A stretch of 64,000 bases of DNA. Origin: Areca catechu. Its lineage: Eukaryota; Streptophyta; Magnoliopsida; Arecales; Arecaceae. The notes beneath the pieces are model-generated. The model made no database searches, was not told the origin of the DNA, and saw only the letters and a program-made list of their open reading frames with translations. Where the stretch lies: contig CM038044.1 in assembly GCA_021397845.1 (NCBI GenBank), forward strand, positions 47,168,354 through 47,232,353, written 5' to 3'. The position numbers were made by a program, and so were the translations under genes. Below are positions 53,673-64,000 of the stretch, piece after piece (position 1 is the stretch's first letter; every line of letters starts with the position of its first letter).

Positions 53673-54560
53673 ATAGCTTCAAACTTATCACTGAGGGGCA
53701 TCTTGGATGCCAATAAGTTAACCGGTCCAAATTATGTGGATTGGTTGAGGAACCTGATAATCGTATTAACTCAGGAGAAGCTTTCCTATATACTTGATTC
53801 TCTAGATCCTGAGGTGATTGGAGAGGATGCTTCAGAGGAGGAAAGGGCCACACATCAAATGTGGCTAAATGATAGTATGACTGTCAGGTGCATCATGTTG
53901 CTTCCATGAGCAACGAGCTACAGAGGCAACATGAAGGTCTGGAACCGCAGTCCATATTGCTCAATTTAAAAGAGCTTTATGGAGAGCAAAGTAGGGATGC
54001 CCGATACGAGATATCGAAATAGTTGTTCTGAGCATGGATGAGTGAAGGTTCACCTGTGCAAACCCATGTGTTGAAAATGATTGACTTAATCACTCGATTG
54101 GGTCAATTAGGGTTTATGATGGATAGTGAACTTAATCAGGACTTGATCCTGCAATCACTCCCAGATTCCTTCTCTCAGTTTGTTCTTAACTACCATATGA
54201 ACAAATTGAATACCACTTTGCTAGAGCTGCTTAACATGCTTAAGACAGTTGAAAGCCACTCTAAAGGAGATAAGGCTCATGTTCTTCTTGTTAATGGAAG
54301 AAAGAAACAGGCAAGGAAAAAGGGTATGAAAAGAAAGTTTAACTTTAAGAAGAGCATCCAGAAGAAAAATTAGAAAGCTAAGAAGGATGATGGAGCCTGT
54401 TTCCATTGCGGCAAGACTGGGCATTGGAAGAAGAATTGCAAGGTTTACCTTGCAAGTGTAAAGCAAGATGCAAGTGGAGCATCTAAAGGTTTGTACATGA
54501 TACAAACTAATTTATCATTGAGTGGTTATATTTCTAATTCATGAGTATTAGATACCGCAT
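53673..54560 (+). pseudogene. Copia-3 gag
   Basis: The canonical start is ATA at 53673-53675, where relatives have ATG before ASNLSLRGIL. Capsid blocks are LTGPNYVDWLRNL, HQMWLNDSMTVRCIML and a piece resuming at 54038 (VQTHVLKMIDLITRLGQLGF, NYHMNKLNTTLLELLNML). A one-base deletion near 53900 shifts the frame, and TAG codons occur near 54019 and 54372. The nucleocapsid knuckle CFHCGKTGHWKKNC (around 54397-54440) is complete. The leader-gag boundary is inferred from Copia-1. Confidence 0.88.
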
Positions 54561-54966
54561 GTGGATCTCATATATACAATTCATTGCAGGGACTCCACAG
54601 AATTAGAAGATTGAAGAGGGGTGACTTTAAGCTGCATGGGGCAAGTGGTGAAGCCATATATGCTGAAGCTGTGGGCACCTATCTTCTTTTATTACCGTCG
54701 GGTGATGTAATAAAGCTAGAAGAATGCTTCTATGTACCAGATATTATTAGAAATATTATTTCTATCCCCTTGTTATTACAACAGGGATATGAAATAAATG
54801 TAAAGAGTAGTGGCTGCTCTATTCTTTATAATAATAAAATATTTGGACATGGATCTTTTATAAATGGTCTTCTAACTTTGCAACTCAATGATAATATTTT
54901 TCTTGTTGATGATAAGAAGAGAAAAAGAGATAATGACAATGTCACATATCCTGGCACTGCCGATTA
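54561..54966 (+). pseudogene. Copia-3 protease
   Basis: The active site reads VLDTACGSHIYNSLQG after a TGA in place of Trp (near 54542), with Asp-Thr-Ala kept. The open stretch 54584-54967 continues with AVGTYLLLLPSGDVIKLEEC and YVPDIIRNIISI. A frameshift at the end leads into integrase. Confidence 0.87.
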
Positions 54967-55850
54967 GGTCATATCAGTGAGTCAAGAATAAACAAGTTAG
55001 TCAAAGATAATTACTTTGACTCTAATGATTTCCAAACATTAGGAACTTGTGAATCTTGTTTCAAAGGAAAAATGACTAAGTCTCCATTCACTAGACATGG
55101 AGAAAGAGCAACTGAATTGTTAGGTCTTATACATACTGATGTGTGTGGACCTATGTCAACTCAGGCCAGAGGAGGATATTCTTATTTCATCACTTTTATT
55201 GATGATTTATCAAGGTTCGGTTATGTGTATATTATGAAACACAAGCCTGAACTTTTGATAGGTTTAAAGAATATCAAAGTATGGTTGAAAAATAAACTGG
55301 ACTTAGTATTAAAACTCTTTGTTCTGATCGAGGAAGTGAATACTTGTTTAGTGAGTTTTCGAACCATCTCAAAGACAAAGGCATTATTTCTGTATGGACT
55401 CCTCCTTATACACCCCAGTTAAATGGAGTGGTAGAAACGAGAAATCTTACCTTATTAGATATGGTAAGGTCCATGATGAGCTTCACAGATCTTCCCATTT
55501 TCTTTTGGGGACATGCCCTGGAAACTGCTGCATATATATTAAACAGGGTTCCATCTAAGTCAATAAGGAGCACTCCATATGAGTTATGGAATGGCAAGAG
55601 ACCAAATCTTAAATACTTAAAGATTTGGGGTTGCCACGCTTATGTCAAGAACAATTTCGGACATAAGTTAAGTGCTAGGGCTGACAAATGTAGGTTTGTT
55701 GGTTATCCAAAAGAGGGTATTGGATACCTCTTTTATAATATTACTGAGCAAAAGATAATTGTCAGTAGGCATGCTATATTCTTGGAGCAAGAATTTATCC
55801 AAGAAAGAAGTAGTAATTCTTCACTTGAGTTATGCGAAGAACTGAACTAA
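54967..55850 (+). pseudogene. Copia-3 integrase
   Basis: The zinc-binding region is around 54950-55070 (RLGHIS type, then CESCFKGK). The catalytic core 55072-55422 has HTDVCGPM (first Asp); after a frameshift near 55250 the second Asp is SDRGSEY (near 55325). The frame 55344-55850 has PQLNGVVETRN with the catalytic Glu, then MVRSMMSFTDLP and FFWGHALETAAYILN. Length is normal; two frameshifts split it. Confidence 0.9.
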
Positions 55851-57540
55851 CAAACTGATGAGCCTTCAAAAGATATTCTTCAACCAGAAGTTCTTGAGGA
55901 TCAAGAATAGCCACAATACACACCTTCTCTCCAAAGGTCAGAGAGGGTGCGGGGAGCACCTCTTAGATATGGCTTTGTCATCAGAGATGACAATGAAGCC
56001 AATATCATACAGAATGATGATCCTATGACCTATTCGGAAGCTATCAAGAGTAGAGACTCCGACAAATGGCTAAGTGCCATAAAATCTGAATTGGACTCCA
56101 TGTATTCCAATCAGGCTTGGACTTTGGTACATCTACTTGAAGGAATTAACCCAATAGGATGTAAATGGGTCTTCAAGAAAAAGATTGGAGCAGATGGTCA
56201 AATTGAGACCTACAAGGCTAGACTGGTAGCAAAAGATTTCAGACAAAAACATGGTATAGACTATGATAAAACTTTTTCTCCAGTAGCCATGCTCAAGTCC
56301 ATTCAGATAATGCTTGCCATAGTAGCATACCATGATTATGAGATCTGGTAGATGGATGTAAAGACTGCTTTCCTCAATGGAAACCTTGAGGAAGAAGTCT
56401 ATATGTCACAGCCAGAGGGTTTTATCTCAAGTGGGAGACCAAATCAGGTATGCAAATTAAAGAAGTCTATTTATGGACTTAAGCAAGTATCGAGGAGTTG
56501 GAACATCCATTTTGATGAAACAATTAAAGGATTTGGGTTTATCAAAAATATGGATGAACCATGTGTGTATAAGAAGACAAGTGGGAGTGCACTTATTTTC
56601 TTGGTTTTGTATGTGGATGACATACTGATCATTGGGAATGATATCCCAATATTGCAATCGGTTAAGACTTGGCTATCATCAAAGTTTTCCATGAAGGATT
56701 TGGGAGAAGCATCCTATATTGTGGGTATAAGGATCTATAGAGATAGATCCAAGAGGATGCTAGGCTTATCCCAATCCAGGTACATTGACTTAGTGTTGAA
56801 GAGATTCAACATGGATGGAAGTAAGAAAAGTTACTTGCCAATGAGTCAAGGCATACATCTCTCTAAAAATATGCCTCCTAAGACATCGGAAGAAAGAGAG
56901 AGGATGACTAAGATTCCTTATGTTTCGACTGTAGGATCAATTATGTATGCTATGTTATGTACCAGACTTGATGTTGCTTATGCCTTAGGCATAGTGAGCA
57001 GATTTCAGGCAGATCCAGGAGAAGATCATTGGAAATCTATGAAAAATATTCTTAAGTACCTTAGAAGGACTAAAGATATTTTTCTAGTATATGGAGGATC
57101 TGAGATGAAATTAGAAGGCTATATAGATTCTAGTTTTCAATCAGATCCAGATGATAGCAAATCCACGTCGGGGTATGTCTTTACCCTAAATGATGGTGCA
57201 GTGAGTTAGAAAATTACAAAATAGCCAACAGTAGCTGACTCAGTCACTGAGGCAGAGTACATAGCTGCAAGTGAAGCCGCAAAGGAAGCTGTCTGGATGA
57301 AGAAATTCATCATGGAATTGGGCATGGTTCCTGATATACAACAGCCAATGCCATTGTACTATGATAACACTGGAGCTGTTGCACAAGCCAAGGAACCAAG
57401 GTCTCATCACAAGTCCAAGCACATTCTAAGACGATTCCACCTCGTTCGAGAGATAATAGAAAGACAAGATGTTGTCATTAATCGAGTAGATACAAAGAAC
57501 AATATAGCAGACCCATTCACTAAAGCATTACCTAAGTAAC
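55851..57540 (+). pseudogene. Copia-3 reverse transcriptase and RNase H
   Basis: After a short acidic linker with stops, 55947-56351 has GCKWVFKKKIGADGQIETYK. A TAG replaces the Gln of QMDV at about 56349. 56352-57209 has MDVKTAFLNG, SIYGLKQVSRSWN, the YVDD catalytic site and FSMKDLGEASYIVGI. RNase H (IDSSFQSDPDDSKSTSGYV onward) has a TAG at the Trp codon near 57208 and another at the Gln near 57223. 57297-57539 finishes with YYDNTGAVAQAKEPRSHHK and NNIADPFTKALPK. All nonsense changes are of the C-to-T or G-to-A type. Confidence 0.92.
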
Positions 57541-57610
57541 AGTTAGATCGCCACTTGGATGATATGGGTATAAAGTACAAGGGCGATTGGCTTTAGTGCA
57601 AGTGGGAGTT
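57541..57610 (+). other. Copia-3 3' untranslated tip and polypurine tract
   Basis: GCAAGTGGGAGTT (57598-57610) precedes the TGATAGAAAAGTG start of the 3' LTR. Same tract as in Copia-1. Confidence 0.85.
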
Positions 57611-60190
57611 TGATAGAAAAGTGCCCTAAGAGCCAATCATTGTAAGGGCCTTTTTTTGTATTCTTCCAACTCTTGTATGACATTATATATTAATAAAGGC
57701 ATCTGTTTTCATCATATACTGCTGTGTCTTATTTATGATTATGATGAACCCCATAGATTAGAGTAATGGAATTAGGGTTATGATGAAGTTCATAATAGTG
57801 AGACCAAATTTCCTATAAACCCTAATCTAAAATGTTCCTAGTCATTAGACCATTGATTTGGGGATCAATGAATCTGGTAAGACTAGCTTATCTTATGTAT
57901 GCTCAGATGATGAGAGTGGTTGGTCTCACAACCATTTATGTAGAGACACTAACACAAGGATAAGGGTGCTCATCAGGGTATGAGTACACTGAACTGATCC
58001 ATACCGGGACTATCTTATGGAAGTCTTACTACTTGTCAAAGGATAGATCCCTGAGTAGGAGTTGTGCATGTGATCTTTAGACCTGAGGTCACCATGGTTC
58101 CTTGTGCACACTAAGCCATATTTTGGTTCATACTCATTCATGCCATTATGACATATACGGGGTGTTCTGGGTATGGTAGAAGGTGTATGGAGGATATGAG
58201 TGGACCAACAAGGAATCGATCATTCCTAGTAAGAGAAATTGTTATCCTATGCAATCTCTTCGATGAGTGACTTAAGGAGCCTTTGATCAAAGCAGGATAA
58301 GATTAGTGGAATCTAATCAGTCATCACATGAGTCCTCACTATCGAGTTGAGATTCGATATGATTAAGTATTAGGGTTTGACATCTATCCATACCTATCAT
58401 TTAATCGGGATAATAGGAGATCGAAAGATTGAATTGCACGGTAACTTACTACTAAAAGGTATTTTGATAATTTCTACCAAATTTCTCATCTTCCGGGTAG
58501 GCATGACACGTTGCTAGATGTCAATCTTGTCTTGTAGGTATTCATGAACCAATTGGATTGGTTTCATGAGTCAATTCGATGGATGGTTCGAAGTGGACAA
58601 TTAGATGAACTAGTTTGACCTAATTAGATCAATCGGGTTTGATTGGATCGAATTGGCTCAAACCTAAACCTACTGCTGGCTAGATGTGGAACCCAATGGA
58701 TCACACACACTAGAGAATTGGACAAGGAAGTCATTCATGATTTATTTAGGATCATAGGATCCTAATTGGTTAGCTAGGTGACACACTAGCATGTGTAGGC
58801 TAACCTAATTCCTAAACCCAATTGGATTGGGTCAGGTTGCTTGCTAAATGGACTAAACAATTTATGGGAGACCTAAATTGGGTTATGTTCTAAGTAGGAT
58901 GAATTTATCATATTTTATCTGATATTTTTTGGAGGTTTTATCTCGGAATTATGAAGAGTCCCTAAGGCATAGGACTCTTGGTGCCTAAATGACATGTTGG
59001 CATTTAAAAGGGCCTAGAAGGGTCTATAGTTCTCTGATCGGAAGGATTTTTATATGGTCGGAAAGCTTATTTAATGCCCTTTCATTTCACACCTATATTG
59101 CATATACTTTGACTTTGTCAAAGGTAGTATATGGCATGGAAAAAGGTTGATCGAATTATGAAGAGAAGCGACTCTTCATTTTGCGCGCAGAAAGGACCAA
59201 GAGTCCTTCTGCAGATGAGTTTCTTCTATTGATTAAACTTCTTCTAATTTTTATCTTTATCTCCATACCCTTTTATGAAGGATTTGACTGGTCAATGATT
59301 TTTGAATTGGCATGAAAAAGGAAAGGATGAATGGCGCACATGAAAGGTTGCGACTTTTCATGAGAGGGTGCACGGTTTGAAGCAGAGTCCTTCTGCTTTT
59401 AGATCTCTTTGATTTTCTCCAGCTTTTGGGAAATGAGAACATGCCTCTTGGCTCTTCTAGAGATCAGTACATGCCATGTGGCGTGAGAAGGTTTCATTTG
59501 GACATGAAGAGATGTCAGATAAGACTCCTGAATCATAAAGAGTCTTATCAGATATGAAGAAACATATATGATAAGAGATTTTGGGATGTGTTTCATGCCC
59601 CTTAAGAAACTATTTAAAGGGTGTATGGTAGAATGAGAATATATTCATTCAGTCATCTAAAATAGGAGTCTAGATTCTACCGTATTATCCATCTGAGTTT
59701 TTCTCTCTCCCTCTTCTTTTTTTTTAAGACAAGACTTGTCTTGTTAAGACAAGGTCTTTTCTATTAGGACAAGGCTTTGTTTTAGGACATAAGCCTAAGG
59801 GGTCCTAAAGGAGGGTTGTCCTAAAACCAAGAGTGATTTAGAAGAGTGTCCAAAGAGTCCTATAGTAGGATAGTGAGTCCTACAAAGGCCAAAGTCTAAA
59901 AGGCTGCCGAAAGAGTCCTACCCGGGCAAGCAACTTCAAGAAAGAGTTCTTCCTTGTTTCAAATCTTGTGTGGATCATCGTTGGAAAACATATACTTGTG
60001 AGTCTAGTGGAAGAAGTGGAATATAGCACTCCAGGTATGTTTCATTAACCTTCTTTTATGACATATTAGTTGTAATTGAATAAGGGATCTTGGGAATTAG
60101 GGTTTCTAACTTATAAAGTGTTATCTTTATGCATGAAATTTTATAATTCAGTCTTACTAAGTTGCATAATGATCTCCTTGAAACCCAATA
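57611..60190 (+). repeat. 3' LTR of Copia-3
   Basis: TGATAGAAAAGTGCCC to AACCCAATA (terminal CA changed to TA), 2580 bp. TATA-like TATTTAAA is at 59611-59618. The last 2185 bp align with the truncated 5' LTR with many scattered substitutions, more than between the Copia-1 LTRs by eye, so this is an older insertion. Confidence 0.92.
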
Positions 60191-60625
60191 CGGTTGTTGG
60201 GACCCCCTCATTTCTTCGATCCCCCATGGTGTCGGGAACTGGACCAAGAGGCGTTTTGTGGAGATGGTGGCATCAAGCATATTAAGTCCTGGGCACCCCA
60301 GGATGGCATTATAGGGTAAGGGGAGCTTCACAACAGTAAAGGTTACTAGCATGGTGCTTTGCCGGGATGGTGTCCCAGTGGTTATTGGGAGTGTAATCTC
60401 TTTCTTAACTCTGATTGAGTCTCCGATGAAGCCTACCAGGGGCATGAACACCAGTCTTATTTGGTCAATGGATAGATTCATCCTTGTAAAGGCATCATAA
60501 AAAAGGATGTCCGAGGAGCTTCCACTGTCTACCATGATTCTTTTTATAGGGTTCTTGGCTATCATCATTTTAATGATGATAGCATCATTATTTGGGTTAT
60601 CCACCCTAGTTGACCCCTCTCCCAC
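60191..60625 (-). pseudogene. Tat-like aspartic protease
   Basis: On the minus strand the protease shows RIMVDSGSSSDILFYDAF (active site DSGSS intact), then FMPLVGFIGDSIRVKKEITL, YNAILGCPGLNML (family: ILGRP) and FPTPWGIEEMRG. It is open from 60625 to the Copia-3 junction. Retroviral-like aspartic proteases process the polyprotein. Confidence 0.88.
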
Positions 60626-61132
60626 ATAGGGGAGTGCATCATCACTCTCCTCTCTCCCCCTAGCCTTCTTTGGGGCCTTTCCTACCCCCTAGGATATCAT
60701 CCCTACCGGCTTCTCGGTGGAATGATTGTCGATGGTGAGGGGCTGAGGCCCTTTGATTTGGGCTGTAGGGGGTGCTCCCCCCTCTACATACTTATCGAGG
60801 TAGCCGTGCTTGATCAGCTCTTCGATCTCTCTCTTCAGGTCGTGGCATTCCTCCATGTCATGGCCATAGTCCCGATGGAAATGGCAGTAATGGGATTTGT
60901 CCCACCCAGTTGATGGCTTCAGTGGCGGGGGTTGGTGCAGGAAGTGCTCACACTTGATTTCCATCAGGATCTTCGCCATAGGTGTGAGGAGAGTAAAAGT
61001 CCCTTCGTCGATGGGGATGGCCTTGGACCTGGGCTCCAATCGCGGGACCCTCATCATCCTCTGGTCCAGGCGACCGGATGTCTCCCCGATGGCCTACCTC
61101 TTTAGGGGTCTCTCATCTAACTCCCTCCAAGC
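60626..61132 (-). pseudogene. Tat-like gag, C-terminal part
   Basis: 61057-60689 has FTLLTPMAKILMEIKCEHFL and YCHFHRDYGHDMEECHDLKRE, the knuckle-like CxFHxxxGHxxxxC segment of Tat gag, then EELIKHGYLDKYV. It is cut at 61132, where LTR sequence begins directly, so the gag N-terminus, leader and PBS are deleted. Confidence 0.85.
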
Positions 61133-62114
61133 ATGGAAGGGTCTTTGCCTCTTCTCCTTTTTCTTACTCTTTTCCACTTACCTCCACTTACCATTTTTTG
61201 TAGGTTTTATATAGACAGGATGCTTTCCAGTGGGTTTGCGGTTCTTTCCTTCAAGGGAGGTTCTCCGTTGCCTACTGGTGCCCATCTCTCTCTCTGTTGA
61301 GCTGGTTTTATGCCTAAGCCTCCATCCATAACGACATGTTGCCACTTTGGTGGAGGCCATCTGGGTGCTGCAGGGAATAGGGCCATAGGGGTATGCCCTT
61401 CTCTGGAAGGTTCAGGCATCTTGTCATGAAAGCTGCAGTCTCCCAGTCATGTGGTCATCTACATGTCAGCATACTGCAAGGTTGGGAGCCTGACATTATC
61501 CAGATCGTGTAGATCGTGTGCACGACGTACCGCAGGGGGGTGCCTGCCCCCATGGCAGGGTATGCACCACCTCTCGAAGGGTCAGGGTGGCCAGGTACTC
61601 TGTTATCTTTTCTTTGAATTCTGGCTTTTCTCCTCTTTGCACCTTTGGTGGGAAACCATGTCCTAGTAGGTGGGTCTGCTTTGAAGAGATGGACTCGACC
61701 TCGACCAGGAGCTGACCTCGGACGGGGGGGACTCACCCAATGAACCCTGCCTCGGTTGGGTGCTGAACTCGATAGGGTGGTCCTTTCTGGAGAGGTGGAC
61801 TCGACCTCAACCGGGAGCTGACCTCAAACCGGGGCTCGTCCAATAAGCCCTACCTCGATTGGGAGCTAACCTCGATGGGGTGGTCAATTTATGCAATGGT
61901 AGACTCAATCTCAACCGGGAGTTGACCTCAGATGGGGGGCTTGCCCAATGAGCCCTGCCTCGACTGGGAGCTGACCTCGGTGGGGTGGTCCCTTTAGCTT
62001 TTCTTCATATGGCCTTGTTTAGATGGTGGGTTTCTTTGTCGTCGTGGCCATCCGCAGGCTCCACGTCAGCAGATATCGCCGCTCCAGTCCACATCAATGG
62101 ATGTCACCATATCA
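61133..62114 (-). repeat. 5' LTR of the Tat-like element, truncated at its inner end
   Basis: Matches 43904-44910. In element sense it starts TGATATGGTGACATCC, but the last 240 bp present in the other LTR are missing where it joins gag. It contains the three 108-bp units (61669-61995) and a short (TC) run. Confidence 0.88.
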
Positions 62115-62411
62115 GTGGCTTTATGTTTTAGGGAGAAAGGGAATAACTTAAGCCTAAGGGCATCATCGAAGAAATTCTGGATCTTGACAGTTGAACATAT
62201 TTCTAAAAATTTATCTAGGTGTTTGTAGAGGTCCTCATTTGCAAGTCCATAAAAAGATGGCAACATCTGAATTACACTGGACTTGATTTCGTATTGCACA
62301 GCCTCTACTGGAGGTGTTTGAATACAGGGAGAGTAGGTATATTTAGGAGTGAAATACTCCTTCAATTATATTGGTGGATCAATTTCTTGATTGGGGTCCA
62401 TAGTTCATGAT
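62115..62411 (-). pseudogene. Athila-like gag, N-terminal part
   Basis: The minus-strand reading starts MDPNQEIDPPI near 62402, then a stop, then LKEYFTPKYTYSPCIQTPP, SVIQMLPSFYGLANEDLYKH and FPFSLKHKA. This is the Athila gag N-terminus (usual blocks: LLPSFYGLE, LRLFPFSLKDKA). The Tat insertion cuts it after HKAT. With the part at 42504-43650 it forms one gag with an internal deletion. Confidence 0.88.
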
Positions 62412-62604
62412 CTGTATGCTTTGCAAGTCCATCTATTTTTGGATCTAGGTATATGATTTTAGATTCTAATGATAGTTAACCTAGCATACACCCTATGCTA
62501 GTACTCTAAAGCAAACAACAGTTCAATTTCTTTATATTTTTTTTAATTAATTAAAATAACTAGAAGAATGAGAGGAGGTCTAAAGGAAAGACTCCTAAGA
62601 CAGT
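62412..62604 (-). other. Athila-like element: leader next to gag
   Basis: AT-rich, non-coding, interrupted at 62605 by LTR E. No module copy or PBS is visible in this short stretch. Confidence 0.55.
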
Positions 62605-64000
62605 TGATGCGGGACAATTCATGCATGCCAATTATTTTTCATGTGTTAAGCATTAAATTAGGAGATTGTATCCCAAATTTCAAGCCAAGATTCAAAGTAG
62701 GGAATTATATAGAAATTTTAGAAGCAGATGCATGCAGAAATAGATCCTACAAGTGAAGAAACAGGACCGCCAAGGCTAAGAAGTCCTGGTTAGGACTAGC
62801 TCTTCTGCAATACCGCTACCTGATGAGTCTAGGGGGTGTACCTGGTAGAGATTTGAAGATTGATCTGTGAAGAGTTTGCTCTACGCTCGACGGATGCGGC
62901 CTGGAAAATAAAGCTATCGACCTTACAGATTCGCGGCTTTCAATCTGGTGACCCGAAAGCTTGTTGATTGGAATACTAGATTCGTGAACTCCGAGGGACC
63001 TATAAATTACCATTCAAGGGTTAGAAAATAAAGAAGAAAAAAGGTTAAATCTTTGAAAGAAGAAGGGAGGGGAAGGAAGAGAGGCAACTAGGAAGATGAA
63101 GAGGCTGTCGGCTTGGAGGCAGGGTGCAGGGATCACACAGATACCCTAAATCACACAAAAAACTTCACACACAATTTTGAGGAACTCAAGAATAATTCAT
63201 TCATCAATAATCAGCAATAATACATGAGGGGGGAAGGGGCCTTTATATAGGCATACAAGTTAGGGCATACAAGAGATTTTACATGGTCTTCCTTTTCCTT
63301 TACAAACTCTTCAACAAGTCCTCTCCCAAATAGGTTCAAATTTGTTCTCCCAACTAGGATTACTCCTCTCCTCCTCTTTGACTTGGTTTCTCCTTCTCTT
63401 TGACTTGGTCTAAGGGGGGTAATCATAAGGGGGCGCCATATGGAGGGTGACCATAAGGTGGGGCGCCATATGAAGAACTTTGGGCTTTTGGGCTTTGGGC
63501 GACCCACTTCAGTGCTGGGCTGGGTCTTTTAGGGTTTCTTCCGATTGTCTATCTCCTCATGGTGGGCTGATGTACTTGTCATCTAGGGCTTCAATGATAC
63601 CTCCAAGAATCCTTCTATGCTTCCGAAGTGGCATAATTATATGGATGACTGGATTCCATGCAGTGGTTGTAGTATTATGCTGACTGGCTTCATAAGTGAC
63701 TTGAGTCTTCTTATAAAATTGGACTGGACTCAATATAAGACTTACAAAATTGGACTGAATGTATAAAACTCAAAACTTACGGGACTCATAAGACTCACTA
63801 AGCATCCAAAACTTGACTCAACACTCTAATTACAGGACTAACTATAGAAAGGCCCTAAACAGGACTCAGGGGCCAAAATATAGACTCAAGTGTAACAAGG
63901 CCTGAAAAACAAACTCAAGGCCCAAATACAAAACTCAAATGGCTAACATAGGCAAATTATTGGACTCAAAGACAAAATTTGCATCATGGCTAGGGACTCA
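62605..64000 (-). repeat. LTR E, running off the right edge
   Basis: In element sense it ends GAATTGTCCCGCATCA at 62605, the same terminus as SE and D. A TATA box (minus TATATAAA, 63242-63249) is followed by GGCCCCTTCCCCCCTC and, further on, a few GTGTGATCCC words as in SE. The block around GGCTAAGAAGTCCTGG is shared with D. The upstream part has GAGTCCTGTAATTAG-type words like the B LTR. It is either a solo LTR or the 3' LTR of an element to the right. Chance ORFs inside are ignored. Confidence 0.65.

Larger units (their letters stand above)
50127..60190 (+). mobile_element. Copia-3: Angela/BARE-like Copia element, 5' LTR truncated
   Basis: Plus orientation with a truncated 5' LTR (2186 bp), PBS, 1.35-kb leader, decayed gag-pol, polypurine tract and a full 3' LTR (2580 bp). 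The first 395 bp of the 5' LTR are missing, so no TSD can be seen. The protein motifs are those of Copia-1's lineage but clearly diverged. It is inserted in the Tat gene between protease and RT. Confidence 0.9.
43665..62114 (-). mobile_element. Tat-like Ty3-gypsy element (split by Copia-3)
   Basis: In minus orientation: truncated 5' LTR (61133-62114), gag, protease, [Copia-3], RT, RNase H, second RNase H, integrase, antisense ORF with tandem repeats, and 3' LTR (43665-44910). Domain order, the extra RNase H and the long 3' region mark the Tat lineage. About 8.4 kb remains when Copia-3 is removed. The 5' LTR end, PBS, leader and gag N-terminus are deleted. Confidence 0.85.

Overview
This window is repeat-rich nuclear DNA of a flowering plant. 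It is almost entirely LTR retrotransposons inserted into one another, and I found no ordinary host gene, rRNA, tRNA or CRISPR array. The lineages recognised by protein motifs are angiosperm ones: BARE-1/Angela-like Copia (two copies), SIRE-like Copia, Athila-like Gypsy, Tat-like Gypsy, and a non-autonomous family that keeps only an integrase C-terminus plus chromodomain. The species cannot be named from the sequence; a monocot is a guess.

Layout. 1-2821: 3' end of element L (+ strand), with a chromodomain remnant and 3' LTR. 2822-17272: element A (- strand, same family as L), broken by L and by Copia-1 (3473-13637, TSD CTAAG). 17273-23804: element B (- strand), whose 3' LTR is interrupted by A; B also carries solo LTR D (18613-20137, TSD TACAA). 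23805-24277: piece of another LTR (C) interrupted by B. 24278-31697: 5' portion of a SIRE-like Copia (- strand), interrupted by C and by a 2.4-kb non-autonomous element SE (TSD CCTTC). 31698-34954: leader and 5' LTR of an Athila-like element F, interrupted by SIRE. 34955-35214: unassigned. 35215-36074: LTR fragment G. 36075 to about 62604: an Athila-like element (- strand), split by a Tat-like Gypsy (43665-62114), itself split by Copia-3 (50127-60190, + strand). 62605-64000: LTR E, running off the window. The nesting is therefore F > SIRE > C > B > A > (L, Copia-1) on the left and Athila > Tat > Copia-3 on the right.

None of the coding regions is fully intact. Copia-1 is closest: one frameshift and two nonsense codons, with LTRs of identical length (2333 bp) that differ by roughly 3% by eye. 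Most other pol genes are strongly decayed. Many nonsense codons are CAG or CAA to TAG or TAA, or TGG to TAG or TGA, as expected from deamination of methylated cytosines.

The most interesting signals are not the proteins but the untranslated leaders. (1) A leader module of about 75-120 nt, with base-pairing ends and a central hairpin, occurs in Copia-1, Copia-3, the Athila-like F and the non-autonomous A and B, so it crosses the Copia/Gypsy divide. (2) The Copia-3 leader carries four hairpins with one 17-nt core but four unrelated, self-complementary stems. The Copia-1 leader has an analogous set with a different core. Also notable are an antisense coiled-coil ORF and a tandem-repeat array in the Tat 3' region, a chromodomain-tailed non-autonomous family with an unrecognised acidic ORF, and an SE copy carrying an inverted copy of its own LTR end.
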